Of a DNA stretch of 64,000 nt, positions 13,913-21,238 are shown piece after piece. Position numbers and translations under genes: made by a program. The notes beneath the pieces are model-generated. The model ran no database searches. It saw nothing but the letters and a program-made list of their open reading frames with translations, and was not told the origin of the DNA. Position 1 is the first letter of the stretch. Each line of letters begins with the position of its first letter. The stretch is from Nocardioides gilvus. GTDB lineage: Bacteria > Actinomycetota > Actinomycetes > Propionibacteriales > Nocardioidaceae. The stretch covers positions 310,001 to 374,000 of the forward strand of contig NZ_QHKY01000003.1 in NCBI RefSeq assembly GCF_003194605.1, written 5' to 3'.

Positions 13913-13919
13913 CTCTGGC

Positions 13920-14957
13920 ATGGCATTCCCGCGCGATCTGATGTCACTGCCCAAGGCGCACCTCCACCTGCACTTCACCGGGTCGATGCGGCACGCCACC
14001 CTGCTCGAGCTCGCCGAGCGTGACCAGATCTCGCTGCCCGACTCACTGGTCTCCCAGTGGCCTCCGCAACTCTCGGCCGCGGACGAGAAGGGGTGGTTTC
14101 GCTTCCAGCGGCTCTACGACGTGGCGCGTTCGGTGCTGCGGACCGAGGACGACGTACGCCGCCTGGTGCGCGAGGCGGCCGAGGACGACGTACGCGACGG
14201 GGGGCGGTGGCTGGAGATCCAGGTCGACCCGAGTGGGTACGCATCGCGTTTCGGTGGGATCACCGCCTTCACCGAGCTCGTCCTCGACGCCGTGGACTGC
14301 GCTTCGCGCGAGACCGGTCTGGGGATGGCCGTGGTGATCGCCTCGAACCGCACCAGGCACCCCCTCGACGCGCGCACGCTGGCGCGCCTCGCCGCCCAGT
14401 TCGCCGGACGCGGAGTGGTGGGGTTCGGCCTCTCCAACGACGAGCGGCGCGGGCACACCGAAGACTTCCGAGGGGCCTTCGAGATCGCCCGTCGCGCCGG
14501 GCTCGCCTCACTCCCCCATGGCGGCGAGCTCCGCGGGCCCGATCACGTCCACGCCTGCCTCGACGCGCTGCACCCGACCCGGCTCGGCCATGGAGTCCGA
14601 TCGGCCGAGGATCCCCGCCTGTTGGAGCGGATCGTGGCGGCCGACATCGCGCTGGAGATCTGCCCGGTCTCCAACGTGGCGCTGGGTGTCTACTCCGACC
14701 TGACGTCGGTCCCGCTGCCCCAACTGCTGGAAGCGGGGGCAACCGTCGCCCTCGGCTCGGACGACCCGTTGCTCTTCGGATCTCAGCTCGCTGGCCAGTA
14801 CGCAACCATGCGCGCAGCCCACGATCTGGACGACGCGCAACTCGCCGAACTTGCCCGAATGTCGATTCGTGCCTCGCGCGCCCCCGACTCGGTGAAAGAA
14901 TCCGTGCTGGCCGAGATCGACGAGTGGTTGACCGGTCCCACGATGGGAGAAAAATGA
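13920..14957 (+). CDS. Adenosine deaminase-like amidohydrolase
   Basis: 345 aa, of the adenosine/AMP deaminase family of zinc hydrolases. Metal and catalytic motifs are recognisable but not classical: HLHLHFTGS (His14, 16, 18) where adenosine deaminases have HLHLDGS; PHGGE at 199-203 for HAGE; RLGHG; EICPVSNV; and GSDDPLLF (Asp281, 282) for NTDDP. Purine deamination is likely, but the changed substrate-side residues leave adenosine itself uncertain. Its stop overlaps the next gene by ATGA. A degenerate copy of its last 100 bp recurs at 15611-15735. Confidence 0.75.
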   Translation: MAFPRDLMSLPKAHLHLHFTGSMRHATLLELAERDQISLPDSLVSQWPPQLSAADEKGWFRFQRLYDVARSVLRTEDDVRRLVREAAEDDVRDGGRWLEIQVDPSGYASRFGGITAFTELVLDAVDCASRETGLGMAVVIASNRTRHPLDARTLARLAAQFAGRGVVGFGLSNDERRGHTEDFRGAFEIARRAGLASLPHGGELRGPDHVHACLDALHPTRLGHGVRSAEDPRLLERIVAADIALEICPVSNVALGVYSDLTSVPLPQLLEAGATVALGSDDPLLFGSQLAGQYATMRAAHDLDDAQLAELARMSIRASRAPDSVKESVLAEIDEWLTGPTMGEK

Positions 14958-15514
14958 GCGACCAGCCCGGCAATCCGTACGGCTCCACTCCGGGAGAGGG
15001 CGAAGAGCCCACCAACCCGTACGGGCAGCCGCCCGGCACGCCCTACGGTCAGCCGCCGTCCTACGGGCAGCCGCCGCCCTCGTACGGGCAGCAGCCGCCC
15101 CAGGACCCCTACGGCCTGCCGCCGACCCACAGCCAGCCGGGCCAGAGCCCCTACGGCCAGCCTCAGCAGAACCCGTACGGCGGTGCGCCGGGCTATCCCC
15201 CGCCGGGACAGCCGAACTACGGCATGCAGCAGCAGAAGCAGTCGCAGGCCACCACCGCGCTGGTCCTGGGCATCCTCGGTCTGGTGTGCTGCAGCTTCCT
15301 CGCCCCCGTCGCCTGGATCCTGGGCCAGAAGTCGGTGCGCGAGATCGACGCCAGCGGTGGCGCCCTCGCCGGTCGCGGTGAGGCGAAGGCCGGTCAGGTC
15401 CTCGGCATCATCGGCACCGTGATCTTCGCGCTCGTCGTGATCTGGATCGTCGTCGCGGTCATCAGCGCCATCGGGTCCGGCACGACGACCACCACGTCGT
15501 GGGAAAGCCCCTGA
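14954..15514 (+). CDS. DUF4190 membrane protein, copy 1
   Basis: 186 aa. The N-terminal 95 residues are a disordered Pro/Gly/Tyr/Gln-rich region with repeated PYGQPP units. The C-terminal DUF4190 region has two membrane helices (TTALVLGILGLVCCSFLAPVA and VLGIIGTVIFALVVIWIVVA) around the conserved WILGQKSVREIDASGG. Proline-rich cytoplasmic tails with this domain are common in actinomycetes and their function is unknown. The start overlaps the deaminase stop (ATGA). It is a tandem paralogue of the gene at 15742. Confidence 0.85.
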   Translation: MSDQPGNPYGSTPGEGEEPTNPYGQPPGTPYGQPPSYGQPPPSYGQQPPQDPYGLPPTHSQPGQSPYGQPQQNPYGGAPGYPPPGQPNYGMQQQKQSQATTALVLGILGLVCCSFLAPVAWILGQKSVREIDASGGALAGRGEAKAGQVLGIIGTVIFALVVIWIVVAVISAIGSGTTTTTSWESP

Positions 15515-15548
15515 GCGACACAGCGTCATGAACTGACATTGCGTTCTG

Positions 15549-15585
15549 ACTGAAGCCTCCGTCCCCACCGGGCGGGGGCTTCAGT
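15549..15585. terminator. Terminator between DUF4190 copies
   Basis: ACTGAAGCCTCCG and CGGGGGCTTCAGT form a stem of 12-13 bp around a GC-rich loop. A diverged equivalent follows the second copy at about 16160-16195, consistent with the duplication described in the findings. Confidence 0.65.
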
Positions 15586-15610
15586 CGTCCAGACAGTGCG
15601 CCCGACGAGG

Positions 15611-15735
15611 CCTTGGACGACGGCATCTGGCAACTTCAACTGGCCCACATTTCGATTCACGCCTCCACGCCCCGGCTCAGTGGAAGAATCCGTGGTGGCC
15701 GAGTCGACAAGTGGTTGACCGACCCAACCCCGGGG
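15611..15735 (+). pseudogene. Remnant of the 3' end of the adenosine deaminase-like gene
   Basis: The segment matches the end of the upstream deaminase gene (from 14826) in order: TGGACGACG, CAACT, TCGATTC, GAAGAATCCGTG, TGGCCGAG and AGTGGTTGACCG. It has small indels that break the frame. It is non-functional and was left by a tandem duplication that copied this end together with the DUF4190 gene. Confidence 0.7.
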
Positions 15736-15741
15736 AGAGAC

Positions 15742-16119
15742 ATGAGCGATCAGTCCGGCACTTCTTACGGCTCCACCCCGGGTGAAGGCAACGAGCCCAC
15801 CAATCCGTACGGGCAGCCACCCAACTTTCAGCAACCGGCCTACGGCATGCAGCAGCAGAAGCACTCGCTGGCCATCGCCGCGTTGGTCCTGGGCATCCTC
15901 GGTCTGGTGGGGTGCCTCTTCTTCGCCCCCGTGGCCTGGGTCCTGGGGCGGAAATCGGTGCGCGAGATCGACGCCAGCGGTGGTGCCCTCGGCGGCCGCG
16001 GTGAGGCGAAGGCCGGTCAGATCCTCGGCATCATCGGCACCGTCATCATCGTGGGCGTCACGCTGTTCGTCCTCGGCGTGTTCCTCTTCGGCTCCTACTT
16101 CATGGAGACAAGCCCCTAG
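15742..16119 (+). CDS. DUF4190 membrane protein, copy 2
   Basis: 125 aa and clearly paralogous to the protein at 14954. The N-terminus MSDQSGTSYGSTPGEGNEPT matches the first copy's MSDQPGNPYGSTPGEGEEPT. The membrane part (LVLGILGLVGCLFFAPVAWV, then KSVREIDASGGALGGRGEA) is nearly the same. The proline-rich tail is much shorter, with a single NPYGQPP. The start is the ATG after GGGGAGAGAC, equivalent to copy 1. The role is unknown; two helices place it in the membrane. Confidence 0.85.
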   Translation: MSDQSGTSYGSTPGEGNEPTNPYGQPPNFQQPAYGMQQQKHSLAIAALVLGILGLVGCLFFAPVAWVLGRKSVREIDASGGALGGRGEAKAGQILGIIGTVIIVGVTLFVLGVFLFGSYFMETSP

Positions 16120-16198
16120 ACGTGGGGCAACCCCGCTCGACCAAGGCAGCACTGCCCCCCCCTGTTGCCTCCGCCTCCTCGGGGGAAGGTTCAGTCGT

Positions 16199-17251
16199 CT
16201 AGAGGGTGAGCCCGACCAGTACGGGTTCGTTGACCAGGCGGACATTGAAGGCCGCCTCGACGCCGTCACGCACCGTGCGGGCCAGGACCAACAGGTCCGC
16301 GGCGCTCGCGCCACCCCGGTTGGTCAGCGCCAACGTGTGTTTTGTCGACAAACCGACCCGCCCGCCCACCCCTTCGGGCACGTACCCCTTGCTGAACCCG
16401 GCCTGCTCGATCAACCACGCCGCGCTGGTCTTCACGGTGCCGTCGGGCTGTGCGAAGCGCGGCGCCCCCTCCGGGAGGGTCGCCGCCTGCTCCGGGGTCA
16501 GCAACGGGTTGGTGAAGAAGGACCCGGCGCTCCAGGTGTCGTGGTCCTCCGCGTCGAGCACCATGCCCTTCCCGGCGCGCAACGCCAGCACTGCCTCGCG
16601 TACGTCGGTGGCCGGCGCCCGCTGCCCGACCTCGACGCCCAGGGCGCGGGCGAGCTCGGCGTACGCCACCGGCCCGGCGAGTGAGGCCGTCGGGAGCTGG
16701 AAGATGACCTCGAGGATCAGGAAGCGGTCGGGCTCGGCCTTGAACCGGCTGTGTCGGTAGGAGAAGCCGCAGTCGGCGGCCGCGAACGTACGCTGCCGCT
16801 TCTCGACCCTGTCCCAGGTGCGGACCTGGGCGATCGTCTGGGCGACCTCCTGGCCGTAGGCGCCCACGTTCTGCACCGGAGTCGCGCCCACCGAGCCGGG
16901 TATCCCCGAGAGTGCCTCCACCCCGGTCCACCCGGAGGCGGTCGTGTGGGCCACGAAGTCGTCCCACGTCTCCCCTGCGGCCACCTTGACGACGGCGCCC
17001 CCGCAGGAGGTGTCGCCGGGCTCGACGTCGGCGCTGATCCCGTGGCTGGTGATCCGCACGACGCGCCCCGCGAAGGGCTCGTCGCTGATGACCAGGTTGG
17101 AGCCCCCTGCCACCAGGAGCACCGGGACGCCGCGCTCGTCGGCGTCGGTCACCGCAGCGATCAACTCGCCTTCGGTGTGGGCCTCGATGAGGTCGGTCGC
17201 CGGACCGCCGAGGCGCAACGTGGTCAGCTCGGCCAGTCGGACCTCAGCCAC
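16199..17251 (-). CDS. murB: UDP-N-acetylenolpyruvoylglucosamine reductase
   Basis: MurB reduces the enolpyruvyl group to lactyl, the second committed step of peptidoglycan precursor synthesis, with FAD and NADPH. It is 350 aa. FAD-binding AGGSNLVISD (48-57) and GVEALSGIPGSVGATPVQNVGAYGQEV (110-136) are present. So is the catalytic-serine region AGSFFTNP (242-249, Ser244), with GGRVGLSTKHTLALTNRGGAS near the end. The GTG at 17251 overlaps the preceding dehydratase stop in GTGGCTGA, and family members begin at this point. A partial copy of its 3' end lies at about 15581-15607. Confidence 0.95.
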   Translation of the reverse strand: MAEVRLAELTTLRLGGPATDLIEAHTEGELIAAVTDADERGVPVLLVAGGSNLVISDEPFAGRVVRITSHGISADVEPGDTSCGGAVVKVAAGETWDDFVAHTTASGWTGVEALSGIPGSVGATPVQNVGAYGQEVAQTIAQVRTWDRVEKRQRTFAAADCGFSYRHSRFKAEPDRFLILEVIFQLPTASLAGPVAYAELARALGVEVGQRAPATDVREAVLALRAGKGMVLDAEDHDTWSAGSFFTNPLLTPEQAATLPEGAPRFAQPDGTVKTSAAWLIEQAGFSKGYVPEGVGGRVGLSTKHTLALTNRGGASAADLLVLARTVRDGVEAAFNVRLVNEPVLVGLTL

Positions 17252-17678
17252 GCGGCACCGCCAGCAACGCCTTCGGCATGCCCAGGACCTTGGTGCCCTC
17301 ACAGGTGACCAGGAGCGCCAGCGACACGTGGACCCGAGCAGGGTCCTCGGGGTCGTCCTCGACCTTCTTGACAGTGCCCGAGACCTCGATCTCGACGGCA
17401 CCGTCGGCCGGGACCACGACCGGGTGGGTGAACTTGCTGCCGATCTCCCGGACCTCCGCGGTGGGGAACCAGGCGCGTACGGCGTGGGCCATCAGACCCA
17501 TCGTGTACATGCCGTGGGCGATCACACCGGGAAGTCCGACGGCCAGCGCCACCGCCTCGTCCTGGTGGATCGGGTTGTCGTCCCCGCTCGCGGTGGCGTA
17601 GGCGACGAGGTCAGCGCGGGTGATGGCGTACGTACGCGGTTCCAGGACGGCACCGACCGTCGGCGTCGTGAGGCTCAT
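17244..17678 (-). CDS. hadB: MaoC-type (3R)-hydroxyacyl dehydratase, HadB-like
   Basis: 144 aa, single hot-dog fold. The hydratase motif DNPIHQDEAVALAVGLPGVIAHGMYTMG (about 34-61) supplies the catalytic Asp and His. With the adjacent HadA-like protein it should dehydrate 3-hydroxyacyl-ACP in fatty acid elongation (FAS II). In mycobacteria the same pair follows rpmG. Its start overlaps the hadA-like stop (ATGA) and its stop overlaps murB. No hadC is seen. Confidence 0.85.
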   Translation of the reverse strand: MSLTTPTVGAVLEPRTYAITRADLVAYATASGDDNPIHQDEAVALAVGLPGVIAHGMYTMGLMAHAVRAWFPTAEVREIGSKFTHPVVVPADGAVEIEVSGTVKKVEDDPEDPARVHVSLALLVTCEGTKVLGMPKALLAVPRG

Positions 17679-18112
17679 GCGCCCTCCTCCTGCTCGTCGG
17701 ACGGGTGCTCATCAGTCTCGGGCCCACGGTGCACCAGCGTGGCCAAGGCGGTGCAGACCACGGCGCCGTCGGCGTCGGTGAAGGTGCTGGTGGTGCCGAC
17801 GATGTCGTTGCCGCTGATCTGACGCAGGCTGGCGACAGTCAACGTCGCCACCAGGGTGTCACCCGCCACGAGGGGACGTACGTAGGAGAAACGCTGCTCG
17901 CCGTGGACGATGCGCTGGAGCTCGACCTGCTCGGCGTCCAGGAAGGTCTGCATCGCCTCGAAGGCCAGGATGATCGGATAGGTCGGCGGGGCACTGCCGT
18001 CCGGGGCCGCGCCACCGGTGGCAGCCGCGAAGGCCGCGATCGATGCCTCGGTGACGTGGTGGGGTGCGGTCGGCGGAAAGGCACGACCGACCAGGGACTG
18101 GTCCAGTGACAT
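17675..18112 (-). CDS. hadA: MaoC-like dehydratase partner, HadA-like
   Basis: 145 aa, N-terminal-type hot-dog domain (FAS1-like dehydratase). It begins MSLDQSLVGRAFPP and has YPIILAFEAMQTF and GEQRFSYVRPLVAGDTLVATL, typical of the non-catalytic partner that shapes the acyl tunnel. It ends in an acidic tail. No Shine-Dalgarno is visible. TATTTT lies 6 nt before the ATG, so it is probably leaderless, and that box is the T-run of the rpmG terminator. Confidence 0.8.
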   Translation of the reverse strand: MSLDQSLVGRAFPPTAPHHVTEASIAAFAAATGGAAPDGSAPPTYPIILAFEAMQTFLDAEQVELQRIVHGEQRFSYVRPLVAGDTLVATLTVASLRQISGNDIVGTTSTFTDADGAVVCTALATLVHRGPETDEHPSDEQEEGA

Positions 18113-18130
18113 GGATCAAAAATAGCGACA

Positions 18131-18157
18131 GACCCACCCGAACAGGTCGGGTGGGTC
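18131..18157 (-). terminator. Terminator of rpmG whose T-run precedes hadA
   Basis: GACCCACCCGA and TCGGGTGGGTC make an 11-bp perfect stem with loop ACAGG. On the minus strand TGTCGCTATTTTTG follows. It sits between rpmG and the hadA-like ATG at 18112. Confidence 0.75.
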
Positions 18158-18180
18158 CGTGCCGAAGAAGTGGGCGAGCC

Positions 18181-18351
18181 TCAGCGGGTCTCGCGGTGCG
18201 CCTTGTGCGTGCGGCAGCGCGGGCAGAACTTCGCCATCTCCATGCGGTCGGGGTCGTTCCGACGGTTCTTCTTGGTGATGTAGTTGCGGTCCTTGCAGTC
18301 CACGCACGCAAGAGTGATCTTGGGGCGAACGTCAGAGCTCTTGCTGGCCAC
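18181..18351 (-). CDS. rpmG: 50S ribosomal protein L33
   Basis: 56 aa, beginning [20 protein letters not shown] from a GTG with GAAGGA 7 nt upstream. It is the zinc-ribbon (C+) type: CVDC near residue 16 and CPRC near residue 43 are both intact. In actinomycetes the cysteine-free paralogue is induced under zinc limitation, so this is the zinc-replete form. The context tRNA-Thr, tRNA-Met, rpmG, hadA, hadB matches mycobacteria. Confidence 0.95.
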   Translation of the reverse strand: MASKSSDVRPKITLACVDCKDRNYITKKNRRNDPDRMEMAKFCPRCRTHKAHRETR

Positions 18352-18422
18352 GGGATGTCCTTCGTCGAATGCTTGGTGTGATGCCTTGCCGATGCTACCG
18401 GCTTGATGGTGATCAGGCTTCG

Positions 18423-18496
18423 TAGCGAGGGCGGGACTCGAACCCGCGACACCACGATTATGAGTCGTGTGCTCTAACCACCTGAGCTACCTCGCC
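18423..18496 (-). tRNA. tRNA-Met (CAT), elongator type
   Basis: 74 nt. The acceptor GGCGAGG pairs with CCTCGCT (first pair G-U). The D-arm GCTC/GAGC, anticodon stem CACGA/TCGTG with anticodon CAT, and T-arm CGGGTTCGAGTCCCG are complete. The anticodon stem lacks the three G-C pairs of initiator tRNA, so it is elongator. Neighbouring tRNA-Thr and rpmG favour Met over Ile2. Confidence 0.9.
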
Positions 18497-18540
18497 ACAG
18501 GGTGTGAGTTTGCCTTCCGGAGAAGACCGACCCGTCCCAG

Positions 18541-18613
18541 AGCCCCTTTACGGAATCGAACCGTAGACCTTCTCCTTACCATGGAGACGCTCTGCCGTCT
18601 GAGCTAAAGGGGC
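18541..18613 (-). tRNA. tRNA-Thr (GGT)
   Basis: 73 nt. The acceptor GCCCCTT/AAGGGGC, anticodon stem TCTCC/GGAGA and loop ATGGTAA give anticodon GGT. The T-loop GGTTCGATTCC is standard. The discriminator base is T and the 3' CCA is not encoded. It is first in a minus-strand run with tRNA-Met and rpmG. Confidence 0.93.
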
Positions 18614-18624
18614 AACGAGGAAGA

Positions 18625-18652
18625 ACAGTACACATGCATCGACGGGGTGCAA
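18625..18652 (-). promoter_or_regulatory. Promoter of the tRNA-Thr/tRNA-Met/rpmG unit
   Basis: Minus strand: TTGCAC (18647-18652) and TACTGT (18625-18630), 16 nt apart. The -10 box ends about 11 nt before the first base of tRNA-Thr, a spacing expected for a stable RNA promoter. Confidence 0.6.
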
Positions 18653-18743
18653 AATCCACCCCCGGATGCTGGTCAGCGCCTTCGGAAGAGGGGTCGACAG
18701 AGCTCCTGGAAGCCTCTCCCGAGCACGCTCCCAGAAGGCTGTT

Positions 18744-20144
18744 TCAGAGCCCGACGCGACCCCACGGTTGCGCCTGCTCCAGCTGCAGCGAGAGCGCCAG
18801 CAGCAGCGCCTCCTGCCCCCATCCACCGCACAGCTGCATCCCCTGGGGGAGGCCGGCCGCCGTGGTCGCCAGGGGCAGGCTCACGGCCGGGTCGCCGGTC
18901 GCGTTCTGCAGGGGCGTGAAGGCCACCCAGTCCATCAAGCGGTCGATCACCTGCTCGTACGGAGCCGTCGGGTCGAGGTGGCCGACCAGCGGGGTCTCGG
19001 TCGCCAGGGTCGGCGTCAGAGTGACGTCGTACTTCTCGTAGTGACGGGCCGAGGAGACCTTGGACAGACCCATCGCGGCGATCGCTGCGGGCAGTTTGAC
19101 CAGGTTGCGCTCGCAGTGCCGGGCCAGACCCAGGGTCAGGTTGTCGAGCTGGGCGGGGTCCCACGAGCCGCGGTGGGCCCGCGGCCCGGTCCGGACCAGG
19201 AACATCGACAGCATCGACCAGTAGAGGAGGAACTGGTCCGCGAACCAGTCCGGCACCGGCGGAGCCACCTCCTCCACGTCGTGGCCCAGGCCTTCGAGCA
19301 GCGCCGCCGTCTTCAACGTGAGCTCGCGGACCTCCGGCGTGGCGGCGCGCCCGATCCCCTCGGTCACCACCGCGATGCGCAGACGACGGTCCAACGGACG
19401 GGTCACGTCCCCGACCGGAGGCAACGACTTGTCCAGGTAGATGCGCTCGCTCTCGCGGAGGAAGGCGGCGGTGTCGCGGACGGATCGGGTGAGGACCCCG
19501 TCGGAGACGATCTTGACCGGCATCTGGCGGGTCTGCAGGTCCGACGGGATACGTCCGCGGGTGGGCTTCATGCCCACCAGGCCACTCACCGCCGCCGGGA
19601 TCCGGATCGAACCGCCGCCGTCGTTGCCGTGCGCCATCGGCACCGCCCCGGCCGCGACCAGCGCTGCTGCCCCCGATGAGGAGGCCCCGGCGTAGTGGTC
19701 GCTGTGCCACGGGTTGCGGACCGGTCCCTGGCGGGGGTGGTCGCAGGCCCCCGAGAAGCCGAACTCCGAGAGCCGGGTCTTGCCCACGGTCACGGTCCCC
19801 AGGGCTTCGAAGAGACGGGCGGTGTCGCCGTTGGCCGGGCTCGGCGGGGCCACGAAGGAGTCGGTGCCGTGCTGGGTGGGGAGCCCCTCGACGTCGATGT
19901 TGTCCTTCAACACGATCGGCACGCCCGAGAAGGCGCCGGGCGGCGGCGCCGAGGCGGTCCGGCGGGCCCGCTCGTAGTTGTCGACGGCCAGCGCCCCCAG
20001 GCGCTCGTCGACGGCAGCGATGCGGGCGATGGAGGCTTCGACCAGCTCGCTCGAGGAGACCTCACCGGCTCGGAGCTGTCGCACCAGTTCGACTGTGTCG
20101 TGGTCACCGAGGGCGTCGTCACCGTAGGCGTGAATGGGTTGCAT
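18744..20144 (-). CDS. Amidase signature family hydrolase
   Basis: 466 aa. The Ser-cisSer-Lys triad region is present: VLKDNID (Lys, about 80) and GASSSGAAALVAAGAVPMAHGNDGGGSIRIPA (about 150-180). Family members hydrolyse amides such as aryl and aliphatic amides or 6-aminohexanoate cyclic dimer, and the substrate cannot be told. It lacks neighbours that would make it GatA. The ATG at 20144 has AAGG 8 nt upstream; a GTG three codons earlier is possible. It is last in a run of minus-strand genes, 24 bp after lrgB. Confidence 0.88.
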   Translation of the reverse strand: MQPIHAYGDDALGDHDTVELVRQLRAGEVSSSELVEASIARIAAVDERLGALAVDNYERARRTASAPPPGAFSGVPIVLKDNIDVEGLPTQHGTDSFVAPPSPANGDTARLFEALGTVTVGKTRLSEFGFSGACDHPRQGPVRNPWHSDHYAGASSSGAAALVAAGAVPMAHGNDGGGSIRIPAAVSGLVGMKPTRGRIPSDLQTRQMPVKIVSDGVLTRSVRDTAAFLRESERIYLDKSLPPVGDVTRPLDRRLRIAVVTEGIGRAATPEVRELTLKTAALLEGLGHDVEEVAPPVPDWFADQFLLYWSMLSMFLVRTGPRAHRGSWDPAQLDNLTLGLARHCERNLVKLPAAIAAMGLSKVSSARHYEKYDVTLTPTLATETPLVGHLDPTAPYEQVIDRLMDWVAFTPLQNATGDPAVSLPLATTAAGLPQGMQLCGGWGQEALLLALSLQLEQAQPWGRVGL

Positions 20145-20168
20145 TCTGGGCACCTTAGGCGATCTGGG

Positions 20169-20870
20169 TCACAGCAACCAGAGCACCAGCGGCAACAACA
20201 CGCTGGTCGCCAGCGCGGTGAGCCCCATCGAAAGGCCGGAGAAGGCCCCCTCGGTCTCGCTCTCGGTCAACGCCCGGGAGGTCCCGATGCCGTGGGCCGA
20301 GGCGCCCATGGCCAGCCCACGCGCCCGCACGTCGCGGACCCGCGCCAGCGTCAGCACCGCGGGGCCGAGCACCGCACCCAGGATGCCGGCCACGATGGTG
20401 ACGATCGCCGTCAGCGCCGGGACTCCTCCGACTTGTTGCGACAGGGCGATGGAGATCGGGGTCGTGGCGGCCTTCGGCGACATCGTGAGAGCCAGGACCT
20501 CGGTGCCTCCACACAGCACCACCAGCCCGTACGCGGTCAGGATCGAGACCAGGGCACCGATCGGGATCGCCACCGCCATCGGCACCACGACGCCGCGCAG
20601 TCGGCTGGTCTGGCGGTGCAGCGGCACCGCCAGCGCGACGGTCGCCGGGCCCAGCCAGAAACTGATCAACCGGGCGTCGTCCGCGTACGCGGTGTAGTCG
20701 ACGTCGAGCAGGAGCAGGGCTGCGGCCGTGCCCGCGATGCTGACCACCACCGGCTGGGCCAGCGCGTGGCCTCGGGTGCGTCGGCGCAGCCAGATGCCGC
20801 CCTGGTAGGTCAGCAGCGTCACCAGGACCAGCGCCAGCGGGGAGGTCAGGGCCTCGCGCACCTCGCTCAT
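20169..20870 (-). CDS. lrgB: LrgB/CidB family membrane protein
   Basis: 233 aa and very hydrophobic, with about 7 predicted helices. The family core VLALTMSPKAATTPISIALSQQVGG and RARGLAMGASAHGIGTSRAL is clear. LrgB/CidB proteins act with LrgA/CidA holin-like proteins in murein hydrolase control, or as glycolate/pyruvate exporters in plants and bacteria. It starts inside the lrgA-like stop (ATGA), so the two are co-translated. Confidence 0.92.
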   Translation of the reverse strand: MSEVREALTSPLALVLVTLLTYQGGIWLRRRTRGHALAQPVVVSIAGTAAALLLLDVDYTAYADDARLISFWLGPATVALAVPLHRQTSRLRGVVVPMAVAIPIGALVSILTAYGLVVLCGGTEVLALTMSPKAATTPISIALSQQVGGVPALTAIVTIVAGILGAVLGPAVLTLARVRDVRARGLAMGASAHGIGTSRALTESETEGAFSGLSMGLTALATSVLLPLVLWLL

Positions 20871-21238
20871 GCCACGCCATCCTGATCGCTGGCGTGGGCG
20901 TGCTCACGACCGGCGAGCTGCACGATCCAGCCCACCACCAGGAGTCCTGCCAGCCACGACCCGACGAGAGCCACGGTGATCGGGAGGGCCTCCTGGCGCA
21001 GCACCGCGGCATGGGCGATCACTCCGACCCCGGCCGGCACGAAGAAGAGCTGCAGGTGCTTCAGCAGGCCGTTCGCGGCCCGGACCGTCCCCGACCCGGA
21101 TGCGGGGCGGCGCCACTGCAGCCAGCCGAAGAGCAGGACCATCCCGACCACCGGGCCGGGCACGACGAGACCGGTGAGGTCGACCAGCACCTCACCCAGC
21201 AACTGGCACAGCAGCAGGACCGTCAGGCCCCGGATCAC
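20867..21238 (-). CDS. lrgA: CidA/LrgA holin-like protein
   Basis: 123 aa with four predicted membrane helices. The conserved LLCQLLGEVLV and GLVVPGPVVGMVLLF near the N-terminus and LQLFFVPAGVGVIAH in the middle mark the CidA/LrgA family. It forms a pair with the LrgB-like protein downstream. Its GTG overlaps the Tag stop (GTGA). No LytSR-type regulator is nearby, so induction is not evident from the sequence. Confidence 0.9.
   Translation of the reverse strand: MIRGLTVLLLCQLLGEVLVDLTGLVVPGPVVGMVLLFGWLQWRRPASGSGTVRAANGLLKHLQLFFVPAGVGVIAHAAVLRQEALPITVALVGSWLAGLLVVGWIVQLAGREHAHASDQDGVA

Noticed and set aside
18744..20144. GatA subunit of the tRNA amidotransferase
   Set aside because: The amidase signature is present but gatC and gatB are absent, and the tail of the protein differs from GatA.
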